Assembly (NCBI RefSeq): GCF_900104345.1
Contig: NZ_FNJN01000002.1
Span: 496,001 to 560,000 of the forward strand
Direction of reading: 5' to 3'
Length of the DNA: 64,000 nucleotides
Source of the DNA: Microbacterium testaceum StLB037
Lineage (GTDB): Bacteria; Actinomycetota; Actinomycetes; Actinomycetales; Microbacteriaceae
Each line of letters starts with the position of its first letter. Position 1 is the stretch's first letter. The translations under genes and the position numbers were made by a program. A model generated the notes under the pieces. It was not told the DNA's origin. It did not search any database and saw only the letters and a program-made list of their open reading frames with translations. Of the stretch, positions 1 to 8,833 are shown one piece after another.

Positions 1-1451
1 GCCGACACCGCGCGGCAGCGGATGACGTGCGAGCCGCTCTCGGCGTTCCACGGCAGGCTCCACTGCACCCACGTGTCGGCCGAGATCGCCGTCGCGAGCG
101 TCGCCTTCTGCCAGGGCCCGTCGTCGACCTGCACCTCGACACCCGAGACGCCGACGTGGGTCTGCCACGCGACCCCGGCGATGACCGTGTCGCCCGCGGC
201 GAGCTGCGCGCCCGAGCGGGGCACGTCGATGCGCGACTGCAGCTTCACGGGTCCGCGCTCCGACCAGCCGCGCGAGGTCCAGTAGCCCTCGGCGCGGTCG
301 AAACGGGTGACCTCGAGCTCGCTGACCCACTTGGTCGCCGAGACGTAGCCGTACAGACCGGGCACCACCATGCGCACGGGGAAGCCGTGCTCGATCGGCA
401 GCGGTTCGCCGTTCATTCCGATCGCGAAGAGCGCGTCGCGGTCGTCGGTGAGGGCCTCGAGGGGGCTGGATGCCGTGAACCCGTCGACCGAGCGCGAGAG
501 CACCATGTCGGCCTCGGCGGTCGGCTTCGCGCGGGCGAGGATGTCGCGGATGGGCACGCCGAGCCAGCGCGCGGTGCCGATGAGGGAGCCGCCCACCTCG
601 TTCGAGACGCACACGAGGGTCGCGACGGTCTCCTGCTGGGGGAGGGCGACCAGGTCGTCCCACCGCAGCACGACCTCCTGCTCGACGAGACCGTGCACGC
701 GCAGGGTCCAGGTCGAGGGGTCCACCTGGGGCACGACGAGCGCGGTGTCGATGCGGTAGAAGTCCGAGGCGGGCGTGATCACCGACGCGAGCCCGTCGAT
801 GCCGAGGTCGGCGGCGGCGGGAACCGTCGTCGTGGTGGCCGGGGTGGGCAGCCGCAGCGCCGCTCGGATCGCGCTCACCGCTCGCGCCCCCCCGCTCAGC
901 GCGAAGGACCCGGCGGTGGCCATCACCCCGGCCAGCACGGCCACGCCCGAAAGGGCGAGCACGCTGCGGCGCGAGACGCCGTCGTCGGCGGGGGTCTGCA
1001 CGGAACGCCGGCGGAGCCGGGCGACCAACAGCCCGGTCACCAGAGCGGCAGCCGCCCCCGCCACGAGCGAGGGCAGGGGCGACAACGTCCCGGCATCCGC
1101 CCGCGTCATCGAGACGATCGCGCCGATCACGCCCAGTGCGACGAGGACGACGCGTCCCCACGGGGCTTTCCGGCGCTCGAGCACGCCGGCGACCCCGGCG
1201 ACGACCAGCAGCAGCACCGCGATGCCGACGAGCAGGGCGGCCTTGTCACCCGTGCCGAACAGATCGATCGCGAGGTTCTTCGCCCAGGCCGGAGCGAGGT
1301 CGATCATGCCGCCGCCGATGACCGCGAAGGGGCTCGCGGTGGGCGACACGATCGCCGCGGCGAGCTCGCCGAGGCCGGCGCCGAACACGGTGGCGGCGAT
1401 GGACGCGACGATCGCTGCGAGGTCGCGGCGGCGGGAAGATGCGGGGGTCAC
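1..1451 (-). CDS. Membrane-anchored sulfite-oxidase-type molybdopterin oxidoreductase (partial)
   Basis: The reverse strand reads as one open frame from a GTG at 1451 off the left edge (about 483 codons visible). The first 175 residues contain about five hydrophobic segments, and the soluble part that follows belongs to the sulfite oxidase / YedY-like molybdopterin fold. A cysteine near residue 280 in the motif LVCVSNEVGG is the expected molybdenum ligand. The last visible residues, HVIRCRAVS, fit the C-terminal dimerisation region, so only a few tens of residues should be missing. By family knowledge this is an oxidase or reductase facing outside the membrane; the substrate cannot be read. 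A long open frame on the other strand is only a shadow of it. Confidence 0.85.
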   Translation of the reverse strand, partial: MTPASSRRRDLAAIVASIAATVFGAGLGELAAAIVSPTASPFAVIGGGMIDLAPAWAKNLAIDLFGTGDKAALLVGIAVLLLVVAGVAGVLERRKAPWGRVVLVALGVIGAIVSMTRADAGTLSPLPSLVAGAAAALVTGLLVARLRRRSVQTPADDGVSRRSVLALSGVAVLAGVMATAGSFALSGGARAVSAIRAALRLPTPATTTTVPAAADLGIDGLASVITPASDFYRIDTALVVPQVDPSTWTLRVHGLVEQEVVLRWDDLVALPQQETVATLVCVSNEVGGSLIGTARWLGVPIRDILARAKPTAEADMVLSRSVDGFTASSPLEALTDDRDALFAIGMNGEPLPIEHGFPVRMVVPGLYGYVSATKWVSELEVTRFDRAEGYWTSRGWSERGPVKLQSRIDVPRSGAQLAAGDTVIAGVAWQTHVGVSGVEVQVDDGPWQKATLATAISADTWVQWSLPWNAESGSHVIRCRAVS

Positions 1452-1524
1452 GAAGGGAGCCTAGAGAGCGCCGGGCGCTCGGGCGCCGGGCGCGCGGTAT
1501 TCACAGCCAACCGGCATCCGTCGC

Positions 1525-1556
1525 TCCGGCCAGTACGGGACGGACCCCCGTGTCAA
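1525..1556 (-). promoter_or_regulatory. Possible promoter for the molybdoenzyme gene
   Basis: On the minus strand a perfect TTGACA (1556-1551) is followed 15 bases later by TACTGG. The spacer is shorter than the usual 17, so the call is weak. It lies in the 145-bp divergent gap between the molybdoenzyme and the acyl-CoA dehydrogenase genes. Confidence 0.3.
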
Positions 1557-1596
1557 GGTTCTGTCGGTTTCTTCCCGTCGTCCGCATGCTGTCGCG

Positions 1597-2643
1597 GTGA
1601 ACCACCGCGGCCACTCGGCATTCCCCCTGCTCCTCCCCGACGACACCCCCGACCTCGATGAGGTCCGTGCGGCTGTGGGGCGGATGGATGCCGACGGTGC
1701 CTCCGCCACCGACGTCGCTGCCACACTCGCCTGGGCGACGAGCCTCGTCCCGCCGCGTTCGCTCGGTGCGACCTGGGAGCTGCTCGCGTCGGTCGCCGCG
1801 CGCGATGTCGCGATCGCCCGCATGCTGGAGCCGCACCTCGACGCCCTGTCGATCCTCGCCGAAGCCACCCGCGAGGGGATCGACGTCGACCTCGAACCGG
1901 GTGGGTCGTGGGGTGTCTTCGCCGCGGAGGGATCGGGCATGCGCCTCGAGGCACGGCACCACGACGGCGTCTGGACGCTGCACGGCTCCAAGCCCTGGTG
2001 CTCCCTCGCCGCCGACCTGGACCGCGCTCTCGTGACCGCGTGGGTCGATGACGAACGCCGGCAGCTCTTCGCCCTCGATCTGCGAGACCCGGCCGTGAGG
2101 GTGCGGACCGGTCCCTGGCACGCGCGCGGGCTCGAGCGGGTCGTCAGTGCCCCGATCGACGTCGATGGAGCGGTCGCCGTCCCCGTGGGCGAGCCCGGCT
2201 GGTATCTCCGTCGACCCGGCTTCGCGCACGGTGGGGTCGGGGTGGCCGCGTGCTGGTGGGGCGGAGCCCTGCCGCTCCGCGACGCGCTGCGCGAGGCCGC
2301 CGCGTCCGACCGAGCGGACCAGCTTTCGCGCGTGCACCTCGCTCGCGCCGACACCGCGCTCTGGGCCGCCCGCACCGTGCTGCGCGAGACGGCGGCGGTC
2401 TTCGGTGCGGGCGGTTCGGCATCCGAGGGTCTGCGCGCCACCCGCGCCCGCACGGTCGTCGCGGAGGCCGTCGAGACGACCCTCGCCGAAGCCGCGCACG
2501 CCCTGGGGCCGCTGCCCCTCGTCGCGGATGAGGCACACGCGCGACGCGTCGCCGATCTGCAGATCTACCTGCGCCAGCACCACGGCGAGCGCGATGCCGC
2601 GAGAATCGGCGGCGACATCGCGACGGGAGCGGGCGCGTGGTGA
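1597..2643 (+). CDS. Acyl-CoA dehydrogenase family protein
   Basis: A 348-residue protein starting at GTG 1597. Its middle and C-terminal helical regions (for example PLPLVADEAHARRVADL and LQIYLRQHHGERD) resemble the acyl-CoA dehydrogenase fold that binds FAD. It is a little shorter than the usual 380 residues and I could not place a catalytic glutamate with confidence, so the substrate and even the activity are open. Its stop codon overlaps the start of the PIG-L/methyltransferase gene (GTG 2637), and a glycosyltransferase follows by another overlap. The three are therefore one translationally coupled operon. The same combination of families recurs in other bacteria without an assigned pathway, which suggests modification of a lipid or sugar carrier rather than fatty-acid degradation. 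Confidence 0.75.
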   Translation: MNHRGHSAFPLLLPDDTPDLDEVRAAVGRMDADGASATDVAATLAWATSLVPPRSLGATWELLASVAARDVAIARMLEPHLDALSILAEATREGIDVDLEPGGSWGVFAAEGSGMRLEARHHDGVWTLHGSKPWCSLAADLDRALVTAWVDDERRQLFALDLRDPAVRVRTGPWHARGLERVVSAPIDVDGAVAVPVGEPGWYLRRPGFAHGGVGVAACWWGGALPLRDALREAAASDRADQLSRVHLARADTALWAARTVLRETAAVFGAGGSASEGLRATRARTVVAEAVETTLAEAAHALGPLPLVADEAHARRVADLQIYLRQHHGERDAARIGGDIATGAGAW

Positions 2644-4004
2644 GCTTCGACCATCGCGAACCCGGGACCGACGAGCGCGTCTGGGCGGACGCCCTCCGCC
2701 GCGACTCGCCACCTCTCGATCTGGACGTCGACCACCTGATCATTGTCGCCGCGCACCCCGACGACGAGAGCCTGGGAGCGGCGGGGCTGCTCGCGACCGC
2801 GGCCGCACGTGGCATCCGGATCGATCTCCTCGTCGTCACCGACGGCGAAGGCTCTCACCCCGAGTCGCCGACGCACAGCCCCGCGACTCTCGCCCTGCTT
2901 CGCCGCCGAGAACTCGTCGACGCCGCACGCATCGTGGGGCTGGTCGCCGACCCGGTCTTCCTCGGTCTGCCCGACGGCGGGACGGACGAGCATCGGGATG
3001 CCATCACCGAGGCGCTGCGCGAAGCGATCGACGCCGCGGCGGGCCGGCGCGTGCTGGTGGTGTCGCCCTGGCGAGGGGACGGGCACCGCGACCACCGGGT
3101 CGTCGGAGAGATCGTCGAGCAGGTCTGCGCCGCGCGCGGCGTGCGATCGCGCGCCTTCCCGATCTGGCTGTGGCACTGGGGCGGCCCCGACGACGTGCCG
3201 TGGGATCGCGTCGAGCACCTCGCCCTCGAGCCTCGTGCACGCGACCTTAAGACCCGCGCTCTCGACGCGCATCGCAGTCAGCTCGAGCCGCTGTCAGCCG
3301 CTCCGGGGGACGAGCCGATGATCCACGCGCGCATGCACGCCCACTTCGTCCGCGATGCAGAGGTCTTCCTCGTTCCGGAGGCGCCCTCGACCCCGGCGGG
3401 AAGCGTCGGCCGCGAGTACTTCGACGACATGTACGCCCGGCACGAGGACCCCTGGGGCTTCGACTCGCGCTGGTACGAGGAGCGCAAGCGCGCCGTCCTC
3501 CTCGCCGCTCTCCCGAGGCGCACGTATCGCTCGACGCTCGAGGCCGGGTGCTCCACGGGTGCTCTGACCGCGCAGCTGGCCGACCGCAGCGACCGGGTGC
3601 TCGCCGTCGACCTCGCGCCCACCGCCCTCGATCGCGCGCGGGCGCGGCTCGCGGGGCGCGAGAACGTCGAGTTCCGCCTCGCGACGCTGCCCGCGGCGTG
3701 GCCCGAGGGCGAGTTCGAGCTGGTGGTGGTGTCGGAGGTGGCGTACTACTGGGCGGGGGCAGACCTGGATCGCGGGCTCACGGCGGCCGTCGCCTCGCTG
3801 AGCACCGACGGTCACCTGGTCGCGTGCCATTGGCGGCATCCCGTCGCCGAGTACCCGCACACCGGCGACGAGGTGCACGACGCGCTCGCCGCGCGACCCG
3901 ACCTGGTGCGCCTCGCGCGGCACGAGGAGCAGGACTTCGTGCTCGAGGTGTACGCGCATCCGGGCGCTCTTTCGGTGGCGGCCGAATCGGGGCTCGTCGC
4001 ATGA
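2637..4004 (+). CDS. PIG-L deacetylase fused to NodS-like SAM methyltransferase
   Basis: A 455-residue two-domain protein. Residues about 30-250 form a PIG-L/LmbE zinc deacetylase: the metal motif HPDDE is at 40-44 and a later GDGHRDHR supplies the further histidines. Residues about 258-455 form a class I SAM methyltransferase of the NodS type, beginning YFDDMYARHEDPWGFDSRW and containing the SAM-binding glycine motif EAGCSTGALT. PIG-L enzymes remove N-acetyl groups from sugars, and NodS N-methylates a deacetylated glucosamine, so the fusion would deacetylate and then methylate an amino sugar. The start is GTG 2637, overlapping the upstream stop; GTG 2640 is equally possible. The stop overlaps the next ATG (ATGA at 4001). 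Confidence 0.88.
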   Translation: MVSFDHREPGTDERVWADALRRDSPPLDLDVDHLIIVAAHPDDESLGAAGLLATAAARGIRIDLLVVTDGEGSHPESPTHSPATLALLRRRELVDAARIVGLVADPVFLGLPDGGTDEHRDAITEALREAIDAAAGRRVLVVSPWRGDGHRDHRVVGEIVEQVCAARGVRSRAFPIWLWHWGGPDDVPWDRVEHLALEPRARDLKTRALDAHRSQLEPLSAAPGDEPMIHARMHAHFVRDAEVFLVPEAPSTPAGSVGREYFDDMYARHEDPWGFDSRWYEERKRAVLLAALPRRTYRSTLEAGCSTGALTAQLADRSDRVLAVDLAPTALDRARARLAGRENVEFRLATLPAAWPEGEFELVVVSEVAYYWAGADLDRGLTAAVASLSTDGHLVACHWRHPVAEYPHTGDEVHDALAARPDLVRLARHEEQDFVLEVYAHPGALSVAAESGLVA

Positions 4005-4720
4005 GGGCCCTGGCCGTGGTCATCCCGGCGCACGACGAGGAGGCCCTGATCGGTCGATGCCTGGCATCGGTCACCCGGGCGGTGTCGCTCGCGCGCGAGA
4101 GCCAGCCCGACCTCGACATCGCGGTCGTCGTCGTGCTCGACGCGTGCAACGACACCACCGCCACCCAGGTGCGGCGCTGGCCCGTCGAGGCGGTCGAGAT
4201 CGCGGCACGTCGCGTGGGCACCGCCCGTCGGATCGGCGTCGCGCACGCTGTGACGCGGCTCACCGCCGGCGCCGACGACACGTGGATCGCGATGACGGAT
4301 GCCGACACCGTCGTGCCCCCGAACTGGATCACGCACCAACTCGACCTCGCCGACGCCGGGGTCGACCTCGTCCTGGGAACGGTCCGCCCCGACTTCGCCG
4401 ACCTCAGCGCCCGACACGTCGCGTACTGGCGTGCCACCCATCACCGGGGCAGACCTCCCGGAAACGTCCACGGAGCCAATCTGGGCGTGCGGGCGAGCAC
4501 GTACGCCCGGGCAGGTGGCATCCCGGATCTCGCCGAGCACGAGGACGTGGCCCTCGTCCGCGCGGCACGCACCCTCGGTGCGCGGGAGCGGGCGAGCGAC
4601 GTGCACGAGGTCGAGACCTCGGGCCGTTTCACCGGCCGCTCGCCCGCGGGATACGCCGCGTTCCTCGCGCGCGTGCACGCCTGGGTCGACGCTCCACCGC
4701 TGGCGGCTCCCGGCGCCTGA
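4001..4720 (+). CDS. Family 2 glycosyltransferase
   Basis: A 239-residue GT-A fold glycosyltransferase. It begins with the typical VVIPAHDEE strand-loop and has a DAD metal and nucleotide-sugar motif near residue 97 (AMTDADTVVPP) and an acidic EHEDVAL motif near 180 expected to carry the catalytic base. No membrane segment is visible, so it should act on the cytoplasmic face. It starts at ATG 4001, overlapping the stop of the deacetylase/methyltransferase, and closes the three-gene operon. Donor and acceptor are unknown; the neighbouring deacetylase and methyltransferase suggest that the product carries a modified amino sugar. Confidence 0.85.
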   Translation: MRALAVVIPAHDEEALIGRCLASVTRAVSLARESQPDLDIAVVVVLDACNDTTATQVRRWPVEAVEIAARRVGTARRIGVAHAVTRLTAGADDTWIAMTDADTVVPPNWITHQLDLADAGVDLVLGTVRPDFADLSARHVAYWRATHHRGRPPGNVHGANLGVRASTYARAGGIPDLAEHEDVALVRAARTLGARERASDVHEVETSGRFTGRSPAGYAAFLARVHAWVDAPPLAAPGA

Positions 4721-4805
4721 CCCACCGGGTGGGGGTTCGTCAACCACCTCCGCCGCTCCGCACCTTCGCCGCAGACTGGCCATCCCCGGAATGAGAGGCA
4801 TCACC

Positions 4806-5987
4806 ATGAAGGCACTGACCTGGCAGGGCAAGCGCAACGTGAGCGTCGAGGAGGTTCCCGACCCCGAGATCCTCGAGCCCACCGACGCGATCGTGAAGAT
4901 CACCTCGACGGCGATCTGCGGCTCCGACCTGCACCTCTACGAACTGTTCGGACCGTTTATCGACAAGGGCGACGTGCTCGGCCACGAGCCGATGGGCGTG
5001 GTCGTCGAAGTCGGCTCGGCCGTGACGAACCTCGCCGTCGGCGACCGGATCGTCGTGCCCTTCAACATCTCGTGCGGCCACTGCTTCATGTGCCGCCGCG
5101 GACTGCAGTCGCAGTGCGAGACGACGCAGGTGCGCGAGTACGGCAGCGGTGCCGCGCTGTTCGGTTACACCAAGCTCTACGGCCAGGTGCCGGGCGGCCA
5201 GGCGGAGTATCTGCGCGTGCCGCTCGCCGACTACAACCACATCCGCGTCGGCGACGACCTGCCCGACGACCGTTACCTCTTCCTCAGCGACATCGTGCCG
5301 ACCGCCTGGCAGGGCGTGCAATACGCGAACGTGCCCGAGGGCGGGACGCTCGCCGTCATGGGCCTCGGCCCCGTCGGCCAGTTCGCGGCCCGCATCGGCG
5401 TGCACCTCGGCTACCGGGTCCTCGCGATCGAGCCCGAGCCCGAGCGCCGCGCGATGGCCGAGCGCCACGGCGTGCTCACCTACGACCTGACCGACACGGT
5501 GGTCGACGAACTCGTCGATCTCACCGAGGGGCGCGGGGCGGATGGAGTGGTGGATGCCGTGGGCATGGAGGCCCACGGGAACGGCGGCATCAAGCTGGCC
5601 CAGAACGCCGTCGGGCTGCTCCCCGACGCCCTCGCGCAGAAGCTCATGGACAAGGCCGGACTCGACCGCCTCGCCGCGGTCTACGCCTCGATCGACCTCG
5701 TGCGCCGAGGCGGAACCGTCTCACTGAGCGGTGTCTACGCGGGTGAGGCCGACGTGCTGCCCATGAAGACGATGTTCGACAAGCAGCTGAACCTGCGCAT
5801 GGGCCAGTGCAACGTCAAGCGCTGGATCGACGACCTGCTGCCGCTCGTCGAAGACTCCGCCGACCCGCTCGGCGTGATGGACCTGGTCACGCACCACGCC
5901 CCCCTCGAAGACGCCCCCGGCCTGTACGAGACCTTCCAGAAGAAAGAAGACGGCTGCATCAAGGTCGTGCTGCGCCCCGGCGCCTGA
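4806..5987 (+). CDS. Zinc-dependent alcohol dehydrogenase (formaldehyde dehydrogenase-like)
   Basis: A 393-residue medium-chain dehydrogenase. The catalytic zinc ligands are C38 (AICGSD) and H60-E61 (LGHEPMG). The structural zinc lobe has cysteines at 90, 93, 96 and 104. The NAD(P)-binding motif GLGPVG lies at 186-191. The long insert after the Rossmann motif, around MEAHGNGGIKLAQN, is typical of the glutathione-independent formaldehyde dehydrogenase / threonine-dehydrogenase-like branch. The start ATG 4806 has a GAGAGG ribosome site; the open frame extends upstream only into the shadow of the previous gene. It sits alone between two operons. The substrate could be formaldehyde, another aldehyde or a sugar alcohol. 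Confidence 0.88.
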   Translation: MKALTWQGKRNVSVEEVPDPEILEPTDAIVKITSTAICGSDLHLYELFGPFIDKGDVLGHEPMGVVVEVGSAVTNLAVGDRIVVPFNISCGHCFMCRRGLQSQCETTQVREYGSGAALFGYTKLYGQVPGGQAEYLRVPLADYNHIRVGDDLPDDRYLFLSDIVPTAWQGVQYANVPEGGTLAVMGLGPVGQFAARIGVHLGYRVLAIEPEPERRAMAERHGVLTYDLTDTVVDELVDLTEGRGADGVVDAVGMEAHGNGGIKLAQNAVGLLPDALAQKLMDKAGLDRLAAVYASIDLVRRGGTVSLSGVYAGEADVLPMKTMFDKQLNLRMGQCNVKRWIDDLLPLVEDSADPLGVMDLVTHHAPLEDAPGLYETFQKKEDGCIKVVLRPGA

Positions 5988-6005
5988 GCCGCGCCGCACC
6001 CGCGT

Positions 6006-6060
6006 GAGGGGTCGATTCCTGTCGCCTGGAGCAGCGCCAGGCGACAGTTTTCGACCCCTC
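6006..6060. terminator. Long interrupted hairpin after the dehydrogenase
   Basis: Outer arms GAGGGGTCGA (6006-6015) and TCGACCCCTC (6051-6060), and inner arms CTGTCGCCTGG (6019-6029) and CCAGGCGACAG (6037-6047), are perfect complements separated by 3-nt bulges and a 7-nt loop. It starts about 20 bases after the stop. There is no T-run, so it may act as a GC-type terminator, a transcript-end stabiliser or a small intergenic repeat. Confidence 0.55.
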
Positions 6061-6130
6061 GCGCGCGCTCGCGGCGCAAGAGCGCGGGTGGGAAACGTGT
6101 CCGCAACACGGTGCTGGGTAAAGTCGTCGC

Positions 6131-7861
6131 ATGGGTGACCTGTTCGACGGTTACGGCTCCACGCTGGCGCCGCGCAAGACCGCATCCGGCATCCCGGCGT
6201 TCGACGAGATGTTCGGCGTTCCGGCGAGTCCCGGAGAAGCCGCCCCCTCGCGCGAGGCGTACCGGGAGCTGTACCAAACGCTCGCGCAGATGACGCAGGA
6301 AGAACTGCGCGGGCGCACCGAGTCGCTCGCGAGTTCGTACCTCGCGCAGGGCGTGACCTTCGACTTCGCGGGGGAGGAACGTCCCTTCCCCCTGGATGCC
6401 GTGCCCCGGGTCATCGCGTACGACGAGTGGTCGCGCATCGAGGCCGGCGTGAAGCAGCGGGTCAAGGCGCTCGAGGCGTTCCTCGACGACGCCTACGGCA
6501 ATCAGCACTGCGTGCGCGACGGCATCCTGCCCGCGGGTCTCATCTCGTCGTCGCAGTACTTCTACCGCCAGGCGGCCGGCATCCGCAGTGCGAACGGCGT
6601 GCGCATCCAGGTGTCGGGCATCGACCTGATCCGCGACGAGCACGGCGAGATGCGCGTGCTCGAAGACAACGTGCGCGTGCCCTCGGGCGTCTCGTACGTC
6701 ATCTCGAACCGCCGCGTCATGGCGCAGACGCTGCCCGAACTGTTCGTGTCGATGCGCGTGCGCCCCGTCGGGGACTACCCGAACAAGCTGCTCGCCGCGC
6801 TCAAGGCGTCGGCCCCGCCCGGGATCGACGAGCCCAACATCGTCGTGCTCACCCCCGGCGTCTACAACTCCGCGTACTTCGAGCACACGCTGCTCGCGCG
6901 TCTGATGGGCGTCGAGCTCGTCGAGGGGCGCGACCTGTTGTGCATCGGCGGCAAGGTGTTCATGCGCACGACCCGCGGCCCGCAGCGCGTCGACGTGATC
7001 TACCGCCGCGTCGACGACGACTTCCTCGACCCGCTGCAGTTCCGCGCCGACTCGATGCTCGGGGCGCCCGGGCTCATGCTCGCCGCACGCCTGGGCAACG
7101 TGACCATCGCCAACGCGGTGGGCAACGGCGTCGCCGACGACAAGCTGCTGTACACGTACGTGCCGGACCTCATCCGGTACTACCTCGCCGAAGAGCCGAT
7201 CCTCAAGAACGTCGACACCTGGCGTCTCGAGGATCCCGGCGCCCTCGAAGAAGTGCTCGACCGCCTGCCCGAGCTCGTGGTGAAGCCGGTCGACGGCTCG
7301 GGCGGCAAGGGGCTCGTCGTGGGTCCCGATGCTTCGCCCGCCGAGCTCGACGCGCTGCGCAAGCGGCTCGCGGCCGACCCGCGCGGCTGGATCGCCCAGC
7401 CCGTGGTCATGCTCTCGACCATCCCGACGCTCGTCGAAGACGGCATGCGTCCCCGTCACGCCGACCTCCGCCCCTTCGCGGTCAACGACGGCGACGACAT
7501 CTGGGTGCTGCCCGGTGGCCTGACCCGCGTGGCGCTGCCGGAGGGCCAGCTCGTGGTCAACTCCAGTCAGGGCGGCGGCTCGAAGGACACGTGGATCGTC
7601 GGCGGCTCGGCCCCCTCGCACGTCGAGTACGGCCAGGGCAACGGCGTCTCGGGACTCGTCGCCGACCAGGCCGCGGTCACCGAGTCGATCCCGATCATCT
7701 ACGACGGACAGCCCGCTCCCTCGACCTCGCCGCGCGATCCGCGCCCGGGCGGAGGGCCCTCGGGCAAGGAGCAGCAGGAGCAACAGCAGCAGGATGCCGC
7801 CGTGCAGCACGGTCCGCAGGCCGAGCAGCAGCAGCAGGCGCGGGAGGCGGGGTCATGCTGA
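6131..7861 (+). CDS. Circularly permuted ATP-grasp protein
   Basis: A 576-residue protein of the circularly permuted ATP-grasp family (former DUF404/DUF407). Typical segments are GNQHCVRDGILP, ISSSQYFYRQA and VVKPVDGSGGKG, the last being the glycine-rich ATP loop near residue 385. ATP-grasp enzymes join a carboxylate to an amine; here the partner is unknown, although a peptide substrate is often supposed. The C-terminal 45 residues are an unusual glutamine-rich tail (EQQEQQQQ and EQQQQ) that looks disordered. It starts at ATG 6131, and its last codons overlap the start of the alpha-E gene (ATGCTGA at 7855). It forms a conserved three-gene unit with the alpha-E and transglutaminase proteins. 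Confidence 0.9.
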   Translation: MGDLFDGYGSTLAPRKTASGIPAFDEMFGVPASPGEAAPSREAYRELYQTLAQMTQEELRGRTESLASSYLAQGVTFDFAGEERPFPLDAVPRVIAYDEWSRIEAGVKQRVKALEAFLDDAYGNQHCVRDGILPAGLISSSQYFYRQAAGIRSANGVRIQVSGIDLIRDEHGEMRVLEDNVRVPSGVSYVISNRRVMAQTLPELFVSMRVRPVGDYPNKLLAALKASAPPGIDEPNIVVLTPGVYNSAYFEHTLLARLMGVELVEGRDLLCIGGKVFMRTTRGPQRVDVIYRRVDDDFLDPLQFRADSMLGAPGLMLAARLGNVTIANAVGNGVADDKLLYTYVPDLIRYYLAEEPILKNVDTWRLEDPGALEEVLDRLPELVVKPVDGSGGKGLVVGPDASPAELDALRKRLAADPRGWIAQPVVMLSTIPTLVEDGMRPRHADLRPFAVNDGDDIWVLPGGLTRVALPEGQLVVNSSQGGGSKDTWIVGGSAPSHVEYGQGNGVSGLVADQAAVTESIPIIYDGQPAPSTSPRDPRPGGGPSGKEQQEQQQQDAAVQHGPQAEQQQQAREAGSC

Positions 7862-8787
7862 GCCGCATCGCAGAATCGCTGTTCTGGATCGGCCGCTACA
7901 TCGAGCGCAGCGACGGCACCGCCCGCATCCTCGACGTGCACCTCCAGCTGCTGCTGGAGGACCCGTGGATCGACGAGGACACCGCGTGCCGCTCCCTGCT
8001 CAGCGTAATGGGGTCGGCGTGGCCCGAGAACGTCGACACCGTCCGCCGCGACGACGTGCTCGCTCGCCTCGCGGTCGATCGGATGAACCCGTCGAGCATC
8101 GCGTACTCGATCACCGCGGCTCGCGAGAACGCCCGGCGTGCTCGCGAGATCGTGTCGACGGAACTGTGGGAGATCCTCAACACCACGAACGCGCGGATGC
8201 CGCGGCGCCTGCAGACCGACAAGGTCCACGAGTTCTTCCAGTGGACGCGCGAGCGGGCGGCGCTGGCCATCGGCATCGTCGATTCGTCGACCAACCGCGA
8301 CGAGGCCTGGCAGTTCTTCACCCTCGGCCGGAGCATCGAGCGCACGGACATGACCGCGCGACTGCTGGCCACCCGCTCGCTCACCGAGGTGTCGGGCCCG
8401 TCGTGGACGACGATCCTGCGTTCGTGCGGCGCGTACGAGGCCTACCTGCGCACCTATCGCGGCATGCCGAGCGCCCGTAACGCGGCGGAGTTCCTGTTGC
8501 TCGACCGCCTCTTTCCGCGCTCGATCATCTACTCGATCCAGCGCGCCGAGGACTGCATGAGCGCGATCGACCCCCGCGCCGATCGCGTCGGGCACTCGAA
8601 CACGGTGCTGCGTGCTCTCGGTCAGATCCGCAACGATCTGGAGTACCGCCCGGTCAGCGACATCCTGGCCGAGTTGCCCGAGCACATGCAGCGGGTGCAG
8701 ACGGTCACGCGCGAGGCGTCGGAAGCGATCCGCTCGCGCTTCTTCCCCACTCAGGCCGAACCGTCGTGGATCGGAGAGATCTCATGA
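7855..8787 (+). CDS. Alpha-E domain-containing protein
   Basis: A 310-residue all-helical protein of the alpha-E family (former DUF403), recognised by its start MLSRIAESLFWIGRYIER and by later SIERTDMTAR and RAEDCMSAID helices. Its biochemical role is unknown; across bacteria it is encoded with a circularly permuted ATP-grasp protein and a transglutaminase-like protease, so it probably serves as a structural or substrate-binding partner. The start ATG 7855 overlaps the end of the ATP-grasp gene by 7 bases, and the transglutaminase gene follows after 46 bases. Confidence 0.9.
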   Translation: MLSRIAESLFWIGRYIERSDGTARILDVHLQLLLEDPWIDEDTACRSLLSVMGSAWPENVDTVRRDDVLARLAVDRMNPSSIAYSITAARENARRAREIVSTELWEILNTTNARMPRRLQTDKVHEFFQWTRERAALAIGIVDSSTNRDEAWQFFTLGRSIERTDMTARLLATRSLTEVSGPSWTTILRSCGAYEAYLRTYRGMPSARNAAEFLLLDRLFPRSIIYSIQRAEDCMSAIDPRADRVGHSNTVLRALGQIRNDLEYRPVSDILAELPEHMQRVQTVTREASEAIRSRFFPTQAEPSWIGEIS

Positions 8788-8833
8788 CGGATGCCGCGAC
8801 CGCCGTCCGTGCGAAGACCTCGGGAGGTCGGCG

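Noticed and set aside
27..1661. Very long open frame on the plus strand
   Set aside because: It is the shadow of the minus-strand molybdoenzyme gene; its translation is arginine- and glycine-rich without family motifs, and the other strand gives a clear sulfite-oxidase-type protein.
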